A stretch of 21,514 nt of DNA, taken from positions 1 through 21,514 of the IMG/VR virus record IMGVR_UViG_3300018420_000141, one strand, 5' to 3'. The translations under genes were made by a program, and so were the position numbers. The number at the start of each line of letters is the position of its first letter. Position 1 is the stretch's first letter. Shown here piece by piece: positions 1 to 8,357 of this stretch. Under the pieces are notes generated by a model, which was not told the DNA's origin, ran no database searches, and saw only the letters and a program-made list of their open reading frames with translations. This DNA comes from a virus.

Positions 1-2637
1 GAATGAAGGTCTCATATTCATTCTTAAGGGGTCAATTGAAGCTCGATAATCGCCATAGTTTGTAGCGGAAAGAACATGTGTAGTAAAATTATCAACTACC
101 ACACCAGACTTAGTTCTATTTAATCCAGCAGAATCTAACACCTCGAAATTAGAGGTAGCAATTTCAAGTAAACTTAAAGAAGCTAATTCTTCAATAGCAT
201 CAACCCTTTTTTCTAAAGACTCGATGTCTTTCATAGTAAATCTTTTATGATCTATTCTTTTTACTGTTACATCTGAATCATTTAGTGTATTAGCGCCAAA
301 CCTAATATTATATAGTGGTAAGGTTCTGTCTGGAGCTGTTGGAAAGCGAGGTTCAAAGGCTTCTTCGCCTTTAACATAGATCAATTGCCCCTGGGTATCG
401 ATTACTAATTTACCTGCCTGTTGAAGATAATATGTTACATCACCGGAGACAAGATTTCCTGGTTGAGGTAGCTGACTGACTCTTGCCCCTAAAGAACTAT
501 TTGTATATCCTTCAGCAGAATCTTGAACTGATCTAAAATCTAAGACATTTCTTAATTGGACTTTCTGCCCATTTGCTAAAGTATGATCAGGTATATTACC
601 ATAATTTACTTGCCCAGAATAGGAGTTAACTGCAAAAAAGTCTCCGCTAGTACCATGATTAAAATATCGATATTTGATATGAATATTTGAGCCAGGGGCA
701 GAATTACCACTATTAAGGACCATCTTACCTAGGCCGTAAAAGTTATCCCTTTGACCATTATCTAAAGTAAATCTATTTGCGTAACTGATGCTACTGTCAT
801 TAGCATCTATTACCTCTTGAACATCATAGATATCAGCTTTATCAAGTCTTAAATATTTAAATCCGTTACCATCCGAATCCATTGTTCTAGTAACAGAATT
901 ACTAGTTAAAGTTTTACTTCTTATACTACCTGCAGATTTGTTAACATAAGCTAAAACTTCAATCGAACCGGAATATCCAGATCCGCCATTTGTTGGGCCA
1001 CCTGAAATAGTACCGTTAGTAGCATCACCAGATAGAGTTACTGATGTAGATCCTGTCCAAACATCACTATCAACATCTGCGATAAGCCAATCACCGGTGT
1101 TTGTATATGCTTCAGTACTAGTAAGAGTTGGCATAGAAATATTACCTGATGCATCAGCAGTTAAACTACCAAATCTTCTTTGCACTGTAAAATTCAAATC
1201 GGTTATAGTCTGGGGTCTTATGTTTGGTAGGTTAAAGAGTAGATTATTTTTAGATACTTCTTTAAGAACCGCTTTACTACTCTCTAGAATAGGATTGAAA
1301 TAATTTGTTGAACCAGTACCAATACTTTTTACATCACGAAATGCTTGACCTGAATTTAATTTAATATCAAATAGATGGTACTTAAGATTTGCACCATCTT
1401 CTGTAACAGCTCTTACTCGAGTAGTACCAATTACCGATCCTGTACCTCCAGTAGCATCATATAAATTCATTAATTCGAATACGTTAATATTAGGAAGGCC
1501 GCTGGTACCTCCGACAGGGTTAACTATAACATAGTTACCGAAGTCGACAGGCGTAACCTCGTTGTTTATTTCTAGGGTACTAGTAGCCTTTGGTACTCGA
1601 ATATGAGTCCCAACCTTTCTAGCTGCTCTATGTCCCTCTACAACTGCAACACCAGGACTTACTTTCATATTAAGGAATGCAATATCAGCTGAGTCAGGCT
1701 CAAATAATAAGGAAAAAGGACTAACTATATAATCGCCAGAATTTTCAGATATTCTTATTGCAGTTACTTCATTTGGAACATTATATCTGTCTGAGACAAC
1801 AACTGCAGATCTTACGGATCCTTCATCTATTGTGGCCACGTGTATAAAGTTTTCATCTGCAGCCAAGTTAATTTTATTAATAAGGGTTAAACGTATTCTA
1901 TATCTGTCAGCGCCTGGCGCAGACTGATTTGGTGTCGAGCCCTGATTATCAAATAGATCGACATCATCAGCTGTAGTTACAATTTCTTCAGTAATTTTAA
2001 ACCCAATCTCTGCAGTTGGATCATCAGTATATTTTGAAAGAATAATTGACTGTGCTTCAGTAAAGATAAAAAATCCCTTAGCATAATAAACCCCAGCACC
2101 AACAGAAACTCTATATCCAACCCCCAATGCTGGGTTTGCAACAGTATTAGTAGTTTGGATAGATAAAGTTGTACTACCGTTGTCTATATTTTCTCCGGGA
2201 TTAAATCTAATTGGCGCTGTCGTTGCAGCCGGCGATGATGCTGTATTAGTATATTGAACATATAGAGTAGCAGGATCTGACCCTTCTACAGGTACTACTT
2301 CAATAACCTTTGCTACCACACCACTTGTCTGTCCAGTAAATGAGGTACCAATTAAATCATTATATGATGAGGGTAAAGCGTTAACAGAAGTATTTAATTT
2401 AACAAATTCGTATAGGGGATTTGGATTTAAGCTACCTTCACTTATAACTGAACCTTCTACATATATGTCAGATGCCATTCTTTTAATCTGGTTATTAATA
2501 ATGGTTTGCGCTTGTGTAAGCTCGCGCGCCTGAAGGGTTCGTCCACTATTAAACAAGATCCTATAATAGCCATCGCTATCTGTATAATCATCTTTATAGG
2601 TATTCGAAAAAGTTGCATTAGTAAGAGTAGTAGCCAT
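1..2637 (-). CDS. DUF4815-type virion structural protein (C-terminus beyond window)
   Basis: An open frame runs from an ATG at 2637 to the left edge without a stop, giving at least 879 residues, so the gene is cut by the window. The start is preceded by AAGGT on the coding strand, 12 bases after the gp8 stop. The N-terminal region (about residues 20-65) reads YYRILFNSGRTLQARELTQ, then a QxxxNNQIKR helix and an EGSVISEGSL strand. That is the signature I associate with DUF4815 proteins of marine T4-type phages, which are large virion structural proteins probably on the baseplate periphery or fibres. The rest is rich in Gly, Ser, Thr and Asn and looks beta-structured. Near the window edge come NYGDYRASIDPL and MNMRPSF. 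The protein is co-oriented with and downstream of gp8. The exact position in the virion is inferred, not shown. Confidence 0.8.
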   Translation of the reverse strand, partial: MATTLTNATFSNTYKDDYTDSDGYYRILFNSGRTLQARELTQAQTIINNQIKRMASDIYVEGSVISEGSLNPNPLYEFVKLNTSVNALPSSYNDLIGTSFTGQTSGVVAKVIEVVPVEGSDPATLYVQYTNTASSPAATTAPIRFNPGENIDNGSTTLSIQTTNTVANPALGVGYRVSVGAGVYYAKGFFIFTEAQSIILSKYTDDPTAEIGFKITEEIVTTADDVDLFDNQGSTPNQSAPGADRYRIRLTLINKINLAADENFIHVATIDEGSVRSAVVVSDRYNVPNEVTAIRISENSGDYIVSPFSLLFEPDSADIAFLNMKVSPGVAVVEGHRAARKVGTHIRVPKATSTLEINNEVTPVDFGNYVIVNPVGGTSGLPNINVFELMNLYDATGGTGSVIGTTRVRAVTEDGANLKYHLFDIKLNSGQAFRDVKSIGTGSTNYFNPILESSKAVLKEVSKNNLLFNLPNIRPQTITDLNFTVQRRFGSLTADASGNISMPTLTSTEAYTNTGDWLIADVDSDVWTGSTSVTLSGDATNGTISGGPTNGGSGYSGSIEVLAYVNKSAGSIRSKTLTSNSVTRTMDSDGNGFKYLRLDKADIYDVQEVIDANDSSISYANRFTLDNGQRDNFYGLGKMVLNSGNSAPGSNIHIKYRYFNHGTSGDFFAVNSYSGQVNYGNIPDHTLANGQKVQLRNVLDFRSVQDSAEGYTNSSLGARVSQLPQPGNLVSGDVTYYLQQAGKLVIDTQGQLIYVKGEEAFEPRFPTAPDRTLPLYNIRFGANTLNDSDVTVKRIDHKRFTMKDIESLEKRVDAIEELASLSLLEIATSNFEVLDSAGLNRTKSGVVVDNFTTHVLSATNYGDYRASIDPLRMNMRPSF

Positions 2638-2649
2638 ATTTTTTTTACC

Positions 2650-4035
2650 TTATAGCGTAATAATAACTTTAATATCTTCTGTTTGTTCAGCTGTTCTTGC
2701 TACTGCTGCTCTATTTTCTAAATAGAGTAAATCTCCGGAAAATCTATCTACATCATCATCATAAAAAGCATCTGAGTCTGCATCAGATCCCTCACTAACC
2801 AGTGTACCAGATGCACCACCACCAGTTATAGGTTCACCTTCATTAAATGGTAAGAAACCAGTAGCTTCAGATTGATGAGCATATAATCTATCACTATCTA
2901 TATCATCAATAATTGCTTTTGCACCAGAGTTAGTACCGGTAATAGTTACATCACGTGTAAAAGTAGTTGCATCCGATGGTGAGGTAAGAAGTAGATATCT
3001 TAGTGCTCTACCAGTAACAGCAGTATAATCTGAGTCAGGACTATTATTATTTTTAGGATTTTTAATAAGACCTACTTGTCTATAATCCTGATCATTAATA
3101 AGCCAATCTTCATTTTCATCCCCAGCCGGCTTGATATTAAATAAAAGAGAAGTACTTCTAAGATCTTTAACAGCATTTGCACCGATACCAGAATCAGGGC
3201 CAATAATTACTCTTCCAGCAAAGCCTGTACCCCCACCACCACCGGTAAGGGTAATATCAGCAAAATTATAGCTATGTCCCATAGTCATTGTGCTATCTGA
3301 TGATGAATCCAAATCGATTTTAACGATCGAACCACCTGATACAAATGCCGTTGCTGAAGCCCCAACTCCATCTCCTCGAATATTAACCGTCGGGGTAGAA
3401 GTAAATCCAGTACCACCATCAGTTACCAGGATACTTAAAATTTGTCCCTTCGATGCTGCCTCTTGTACAGATGCCTGTTGTGCTTGAGCTGCGTTAATTG
3501 CAGGGGATCCAGATGAATCATTAACATATTGAACTGGTAGGAAATTAGCAGAAAGAAATTTACTTGAATTTGCGCCAGTTAAACCATATAAGAATTTCCA
3601 CACATAACCATCAGAAGTTTTTATGGGCCTTGTTGATGAACCAGTAGGTTTTACTGTAGATGCAACTACCGTTCCCTGTGCATTTTTACCAGATTGAAGA
3701 CATACATATACCTGATTGTCTTCTGTTAATACGTAATAAGAATTTACTGGTAAACCTGCTAGATCGTCATCCCACGAATTATAAATCGTTCCCGTTGACC
3801 AATTATACCGGGGAATCACATATGAAACGTCTGTAATCTTTTTAATAGACTGCATAGATAGTCTGAAATTACGTTCATCTCTGAGACTATTTCTAGGATC
3901 AGGAACAGTATCAGAGCTATCCCATTGTTCTGTACGACCAACCGCTACGTAGTAATTGTCTGTTAGATTAACAATTTCATTATAAACTGATTCAAGTAGG
4001 TCTTTTTTTAACCGATTTGTTACAATAGCCGTCAT
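2650..4035 (-). CDS. gp8: Baseplate wedge subunit gp8
   Basis: In T4 gp8 forms a dimer in each baseplate wedge and bridges gp6, gp7 and gp10. This 461-residue protein carries the T4 gp8 landmarks in order: an N-terminal helix, then GRTEQW (33-38; T4 has GRSEPW), YVIPRYNW (72-79; T4 VIPRRDW), SDGYVWKFLY (141-150; T4 GDGYVWEYLF), and the C-terminal LLYLENRAAVARTAEQTED (436-454; T4 IYMENRPPIIMAMDQTEE). It is about 130 residues longer than T4 gp8 (334). Much of the excess is an inserted Gly-rich beta region at roughly 200-290, beginning DGGTGFTSTPTVNIRGDG, of a kind common in phage fibres. The ATG at 4035 follows AGGAAAT, 12 bases after the preceding stop. Identification rests on motif order and on its place after gp6 and gp7. 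Confidence 0.9.
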   Translation of the reverse strand: MTAIVTNRLKKDLLESVYNEIVNLTDNYYVAVGRTEQWDSSDTVPDPRNSLRDERNFRLSMQSIKKITDVSYVIPRYNWSTGTIYNSWDDDLAGLPVNSYYVLTEDNQVYVCLQSGKNAQGTVVASTVKPTGSSTRPIKTSDGYVWKFLYGLTGANSSKFLSANFLPVQYVNDSSGSPAINAAQAQQASVQEAASKGQILSILVTDGGTGFTSTPTVNIRGDGVGASATAFVSGGSIVKIDLDSSSDSTMTMGHSYNFADITLTGGGGGTGFAGRVIIGPDSGIGANAVKDLRSTSLLFNIKPAGDENEDWLINDQDYRQVGLIKNPKNNNSPDSDYTAVTGRALRYLLLTSPSDATTFTRDVTITGTNSGAKAIIDDIDSDRLYAHQSEATGFLPFNEGEPITGGGASGTLVSEGSDADSDAFYDDDVDRFSGDLLYLENRAAVARTAEQTEDIKVIITL

Positions 4036-4047
4036 TTTAATTTCCTA

Positions 4048-5061
4048 TTAATTAATCGAAATATACGCATCTGCAGAATCTGCCGCGCCGATCAAAAGCC
4101 AATTTGTTCCATCCCATATACATTGACACGCACCATATTGTGCGATCGAAAAAGAGTTACCTTGTGGAAAGCTAGTTGGTGTTACTGTTACTAGACCGGC
4201 ACCTTTATTAGACATGATTTTCATTTCACCAGTTGTTGTACCATTTGCTAAAGACGCTGCGATAGGAGTACCTTGGTTAAATACAGTATATGACGAGGTA
4301 GGATCAACAGCGCCGCTGCTAGTTTGATCGTTATGGTCTAGCGCTATTTTCCCAATCTCAACTGAGCCATTCCCTTTAGGGTTAATATTTAAATTAATAT
4401 TAGTATCTGTTCCAGAAGCTGATATAGTAGGGCCAGTATTAGTAGCTCCATTTGATATAGTTATTTCATTGGTTGCCGAAGCCGCAGCCGTCAAAATAAT
4501 AATTTCTGCTCCATTCGAATCATCTATTCTACTACCAATTGTAGGCGCAATAATTGTAGGAGCTGTTAATGTTTTACTTGACATAGTAGATACTGATGTA
4601 TTTGTAACTATTGTATCACTATCAGAAAGAGAAGGAAGATTCAGATTAATGTTTTTCGACATTAAACTAGCATCAATTGGTGTGAATGAATAAAAATATG
4701 TAGCGTCGGCGGAATCTGCAATATCAGGATGTACAAGTCTAGCGTCATTGATAGTCTTGTTTGACATAGTCTGCGTGGCGCTATCGACAATCATTTCCCC
4801 AGTATAATCTGGAATAGTTACAATACGATTAGATGTAGGGTCTACAACTGTAATTCTAGTAGTGACATTATCAAGGGTTGTTCCTTCAAAAATAATACCG
4901 TTACTATCAAATTGAATACCTGGCATAAGAATATTACTATCCCCACCAAATCTCTGATAGATCTCTACGAAATTGTCATTTAGCTTTTCACCAGCTTGCC
5001 TGAGGGTATCGCCTGTACCATCATTTGCAACTGTGCCGATATTGATATTTTGTCTTGTCAT
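4048..5061 (-). CDS. gp10-like baseplate/short-fibre protein
   Basis: The first 35 residues (QNINIGTVANDGTGDTLRQA, then GEKLNDNFVEIYQ) match the start of T4 gp10 (QNINIGNVVDDGTGDYLRKG), a wedge pin domain shared with gp9 and gp11-type proteins. The remaining 300 residues are fibre-like: Ser/Thr/Asn-rich, with two tail-fibre repeat units QTMSNKTI (97-104) and STMSSKTL (158-165). The C-terminal beta module contains ACQCIWDGTNWLLIG (311-325). At 337 residues it is shorter than T4 gp10 (602) and lacks its C-terminal collar, so the protein may use the gp10 N-terminus as a docking peptide for a different fibre. It sits between gp7 and gp8, unlike T4 where 10 follows 9. Its ATG is preceded by AGGATAGAAG, and an exact late promoter lies in the 37-base gap upstream, so it probably has its own transcript. 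Confidence 0.75.
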   Translation of the reverse strand: MTRQNINIGTVANDGTGDTLRQAGEKLNDNFVEIYQRFGGDSNILMPGIQFDSNGIIFEGTTLDNVTTRITVVDPTSNRIVTIPDYTGEMIVDSATQTMSNKTINDARLVHPDIADSADATYFYSFTPIDASLMSKNINLNLPSLSDSDTIVTNTSVSTMSSKTLTAPTIIAPTIGSRIDDSNGAEIIILTAAASATNEITISNGATNTGPTISASGTDTNINLNINPKGNGSVEIGKIALDHNDQTSSGAVDPTSSYTVFNQGTPIAASLANGTTTGEMKIMSNKGAGLVTVTPTSFPQGNSFSIAQYGACQCIWDGTNWLLIGAADSADAYISIN

Positions 5062-5089
5062 CTTCTATCCTATACAGAATATTTACATC

Positions 5090-5097
5090 TATTTATA
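5090..5097 (-). promoter_or_regulatory. T4-type late promoter for the gp10-like gene
   Basis: The minus strand reads TATAAATA exactly, the T4 late promoter box recognised by gp55 with gp33 and gp45. It begins two bases after the gp7 stop codon. With T4 spacing (box at -13 to -6) transcription would start near 5084, giving a leader of about 23 bases with a good ribosome site before the ATG at 5061. It is one of only two exact TATAAATA boxes I found on this strand. Confidence 0.7.
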
Positions 5098-5098
5098 C

Positions 5099-6031
5099 TT
5101 AATAACTCGAATCACTTAGATATCTTGTAAACATATTTGCGTCCATAGTTTCAGTTGTAAGTGACATAAGCGGTGAACCTGAATTTCCACTGTCATCCAT
5201 AGTAAACGAATTCGGACTAATAACTTCAGCAATACTTTGATAGTAATTGTTCAGCTGAGTAATTGTTAGGGCCGAAAATGCCGCTGGGGTTCTATCTATA
5301 CCATACCTAATGTTAGTTCCTTCGCTATCGATAAGTCCGGTTGTTGTACTAAAGAGACTGAATCCAATAGATGCCTCGCCAATAAGACTAAGTTCTGCAG
5401 AATCTGCAATAGATAATGGCATAGTACCTATACCAAGATTTGCTTCACCTTCTACTGCAACAATACCCTCAAAATAAAAACCAGCAGGATGAACAAACTT
5501 TTTATATAATTCTCTATAAGTTGGTATGCCAAGACCAACTTTAATTAATATTGAGAATATCTGGTATCTTGCATAATCTTGTATAAATTTCTGTGAATCA
5601 TAACCAATTGCATCTCTACCAATAGTAAAAATATCTTTTTTTGGATATTCAACCTCTACCTCTTGTTGAAAAAATGCTCGAAAGAATTCTTCTATTGAAA
5701 ATCTAGATCCTTTATTTCTATAGTGATCAGCAAACCTTCTAATAGAAAATCTAGGCTTTAAAAAATTATCGGTATTCTGTAGGCCTGATCCTAAGGAAGA
5801 AACCATTTGATCTAATCTTGCTAGATCAGTTTCACTTATATCCCTAACAGAAAATAACTCTTGTATGTCTTCATCAAATCCCCCATCAGAATCTAAAAAA
5901 TCATAATAATATTCTAGAAACTGAACTAGGTCAGGATAATCTTCAGTAAAGTGTTCCGGCAGTACTTCCTTAACACTACGATTTCTGAAGTTAACAGGCC
6001 TACGGCCATAATTAATTAGTTTATGTGACAT
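5099..6031 (-). CDS. gp7: Baseplate wedge gp7, reduced to the C-terminal core
   Basis: T4 gp7 is a 1032-residue wedge scaffold that binds gp6, gp8 and gp10. This 310-residue protein aligns by eye with only its C-terminal part. Residues 23-48 (VLPEHFTEDYPDLVQFLEYY...) match the T4 stretch MPDSYLLQDSNFEAFCEAY. ADHYRNKGSRFSIEEFFRAF (101-120) and EVEVEYP (124-130) match T4 SYDFYSTKGIEASYKFLFKV and EVEIE. KKFVHPAGFYF (177-187) matches VIRFVHPVGFGFI. Residues 200-310 look like a family-specific beta-rich extension. The gene lies directly downstream of gp6, as in T4. The ATG at 6031 comes two bases after the gp6 stop, with AAGG-like sequence just upstream. The N-terminal two thirds of T4 gp7 have no counterpart here or nearby. 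Confidence 0.8.
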   Translation of the reverse strand: MSHKLINYGRRPVNFRNRSVKEVLPEHFTEDYPDLVQFLEYYYDFLDSDGGFDEDIQELFSVRDISETDLARLDQMVSSLGSGLQNTDNFLKPRFSIRRFADHYRNKGSRFSIEEFFRAFFQQEVEVEYPKKDIFTIGRDAIGYDSQKFIQDYARYQIFSILIKVGLGIPTYRELYKKFVHPAGFYFEGIVAVEGEANLGIGTMPLSIADSAELSLIGEASIGFSLFSTTTGLIDSEGTNIRYGIDRTPAAFSALTITQLNNYYQSIAEVISPNSFTMDDSGNSGSPLMSLTTETMDANMFTRYLSDSSY

Positions 6032-6032
6032 G

Positions 6033-7868
6033 TTACAAGGTCAATACTGTGTTTTGGTAATCGATTTGAGATTGTGCAAATGATAGGTCTTCATCTAATT
6101 GAATTACGTAATTTCTTAGCGGTCTTATTGTACTTTGGTTTGCAGGGGTCACTGATATTTTTAATTCAGAAGATCCCCCCTCTAGTTCAGTTGGATTAAA
6201 CCCTTGGAGTAATACTATACCAGTATCTTGATTATACTCACCAATATTATCTATTTCTACTTCATTATCGATATTAACTAATTCTATTTTATTAGAGCTT
6301 AGTTTATTTCTTAGGAAGCATATTTTATTATTAAAGGTAAATCTACCCGACGTTACAATCCTATCCAGGTTATCTGGGGCAGCAATTGTCATAGGGAACT
6401 TAATACTGTAAGATAAAGATTGTCCAGTTATCGGAGTAAATCTTCTTTGTACTTTAACTACTATTCTTGAGTTAAGAATAGCTTCATCAAGATCATCGAT
6501 TTCGCCTATTAACTTTGACCTTCTAAACACCTCGTTGAATTTCGCGAGGTTAACTGTAAAGAAATTCTGCATAGTAGAAAATACTAGATTTTCTGTTGCT
6601 CTAGGGGTCAAGTTAGTAAGATCAGGATCAAAATTAAAAAACGTTTGTAATTCTAGATATGCAATCTCTGTTTCTGTAAATTCCGTATCAATAGACATGA
6701 CGGCAAGATTGTCTGTTAATTCATTTACAATTCGATCTTTTACTTCTACCTGGACTGATTCGGAAATACCTTGCTTAAACTTTATACCAATAAATACTTT
6801 ACCATATTCTACAGGATCATTATCAGCACCACCCCAAGATACAACGTCGTCAATGTATGCATTGAAATTAGCTAATACTTGAGCCTTATAATCTTCCGCT
6901 GTAACCAATCTTTGCTGCGAAGCAAAATAGATAGGAGCATTTTGTCTTATAGATTCTATTCCCTCTTTAAATGCACCAGCGGATGATACAGCATCAGTAA
7001 CTACTGTAATAGGGTAATCTGTACCTTCTATATTTAAGTCAGCCGTTGGGACGTATACACTAGCACCATTTGCAGTAGGACCAACCGTTGAAAGATAGGT
7101 AATTACTACTTTATTACCAGCCGTTGGGGTTTTCCCCGTTGTAATACCATCACTAAATAGAATTTCGTAATAACCATTCGGTACTTCTTTTATCTGATAA
7201 TGTTTAGAACTACTAGTAATACGAATAGCTTTTTTCAAATTAGTATATGTTTCGTACGTACTAGATCCAGCTGTTTCATAAACCCTAACTAATAAGGATT
7301 CTGTATCAAGTGTAACATCTGGCATAACATATATTTGGGTTTCTTCGGTTTCCCCTACGAAAAAGGTTTTTGTCTTTTCAATACCTTCATATACCGGTAT
7401 TGAATTACTATCTTCTGATGTTTTAAATTCATAGAATCCGCTACCATTATCTATTGCAGAATATGATTCTCTAGTTCTAAAAGTATAGGATACTCCAGCT
7501 ACAGTTGCAGTAAAAGAAGTACCTCTTGGTAAATTAATAGATGTAGGTCTATTCGAATCTGTTATAGTAACTGAAATATTCAAATTACCTTTAGAAGAAG
7601 TATAAGATCTAGGGGTATATCCTAAAGCCTCTGCATGAGATACAACTGACGATCTTAATTGAGAAGTATTTAGAAATGATTCATTTAAGGCAAAGTTTGC
7701 TGTCAATCCATTAAAATGAGTATTGTAAGCTAGAACATCTAGAATATTTGATAGTCCTGATGCTTCAAAATTATAATCAGAAAATTCACTTTTTGATTTC
7801 AGATAATCCTTAAGCCTACCTTTAACTGTATCAAAATCCAGATCGGCAGATCTAATTGTAGTAGCCAT
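6033..7868 (-). CDS. gp6: Baseplate wedge subunit gp6
   Basis: gp6 dimers form the inner baseplate ring, joining wedges and controlling sheath contraction; the family is baseplate_J-like. The 611-residue length is near T4 gp6 (660). The N-terminus is typical: DFDTVKGRLKDYLKSKSEFS (11-30), then SGLSNILDVLAYNTHFN and LNESFLNTSQLRSSVVSHAE, equivalent to T4 LCDLLAYNT and ESFMRTANLRSSVV. The middle part (about 300-460) contains the baseplate_J stretch with ITAEDY-like VTAEDYKAQVLANF and an FxFDPDLTNLTPR segment. The C-terminal 130 residues are beta-rich. The start codon abuts the gp25 stop (TAAATG), with GAGGTTAAG upstream, so translation is probably coupled to gp25. Confidence 0.95.
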   Translation of the reverse strand: MATTIRSADLDFDTVKGRLKDYLKSKSEFSDYNFEASGLSNILDVLAYNTHFNGLTANFALNESFLNTSQLRSSVVSHAEALGYTPRSYTSSKGNLNISVTITDSNRPTSINLPRGTSFTATVAGVSYTFRTRESYSAIDNGSGFYEFKTSEDSNSIPVYEGIEKTKTFFVGETEETQIYVMPDVTLDTESLLVRVYETAGSSTYETYTNLKKAIRITSSSKHYQIKEVPNGYYEILFSDGITTGKTPTAGNKVVITYLSTVGPTANGASVYVPTADLNIEGTDYPITVVTDAVSSAGAFKEGIESIRQNAPIYFASQQRLVTAEDYKAQVLANFNAYIDDVVSWGGADNDPVEYGKVFIGIKFKQGISESVQVEVKDRIVNELTDNLAVMSIDTEFTETEIAYLELQTFFNFDPDLTNLTPRATENLVFSTMQNFFTVNLAKFNEVFRRSKLIGEIDDLDEAILNSRIVVKVQRRFTPITGQSLSYSIKFPMTIAAPDNLDRIVTSGRFTFNNKICFLRNKLSSNKIELVNIDNEVEIDNIGEYNQDTGIVLLQGFNPTELEGGSSELKISVTPANQSTIRPLRNYVIQLDEDLSFAQSQIDYQNTVLTL

Positions 7869-8312
7869 TTATCTTAACCTCGTTAATTGTAATTCCACAG
7901 TTTCAATCTGTTCTGTATTTCTAATCTGGAAAGTAACAGATACACTTGCTGAATTATAGTCTCCCAGAAGAGAGGATTTAACTTCTAAAACCTTTGCTCT
8001 AGGCTCATATTTTTCAACCGCTTCTGTTATAATTTCTTCTGAAAGCTCATCATCAAAGTCTGTATCTAGATTAAATAAAAGAGAATTTAGATTTCCCCCA
8101 AAGTCAGCAAAAAAGGGTTTTTCACCGTAACTAGTTAATAAAAGATTTTTAACTGCTTGTTTTACTGCCGCGGCATCTGTTTTCTTATAAACATCTTTAT
8201 CTGGTCTTAATGCAAATGACAGATCTATGTCACTAAAAGCTTTTTTCCTAGCCACATTAAGTGTACTAGTACTTATATTTCCGTCTTCAATTGAAAAAGA
8301 TCTTAAGGGCAT
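7869..8312 (-). CDS. gp25: Baseplate wedge subunit gp25 (GPW/gp25 family)
   Basis: gp25 seats on the inner ring with gp6 and gp53 and helps start sheath polymerisation; homologues occur in all contractile injection systems. This 147-residue protein has the family features: DIDLSFALRPD near the N-terminus (28-38), AVKQAVKNLLLTSYGEKPFF (49-68), the FGGNLNSLLF segment (71-80), and the hallmark EPR triplet at 103-105 (KYEPRAKVLEV). A C-terminal strand pair (VTFQIRN) completes the fold. It is slightly longer than T4 gp25 (132). The upstream 43-base gap has two near-consensus late promoter boxes, so this gene may lead a gp25-gp6-gp7 transcript. Confidence 0.95.
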   Translation of the reverse strand: MPLRSFSIEDGNISTSTLNVARKKAFSDIDLSFALRPDKDVYKKTDAAAVKQAVKNLLLTSYGEKPFFADFGGNLNSLLFNLDTDFDDELSEEIITEAVEKYEPRAKVLEVKSSLLGDYNSASVSVTFQIRNTEQIETVELQLTRLR

Positions 8313-8337
8313 TTGTATTTTCTCTAATAGTTAATCG

Positions 8338-8357
8338 TATTTATCTCTCTATTTATT
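8338..8357 (-). promoter_or_regulatory. Candidate late promoters before gp25
   Basis: In the 43-base gap upstream of gp25 the minus strand reads AATAAATA (8357-8350) and GATAAATA (8345-8338). Each differs from the TATAAATA late box only at the first base. The second would start transcription near 8332, about 20 bases before the gp25 ATG. Neither is an exact match, and the region is AT-rich, so the support is moderate. Confidence 0.4.

Noticed and set aside
2638-2648. Eight-T run before the DUF4815 gene as a terminator
   Set aside because: No GC-rich hairpin accompanies it in either direction; on the coding strand it is the A-rich spacer between ribosome site and ATG.
6535-6882. 115-codon plus-strand open frame
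   Set aside because: Lies wholly inside gp6 on the opposite strand; gp6 is clearly the real gene.
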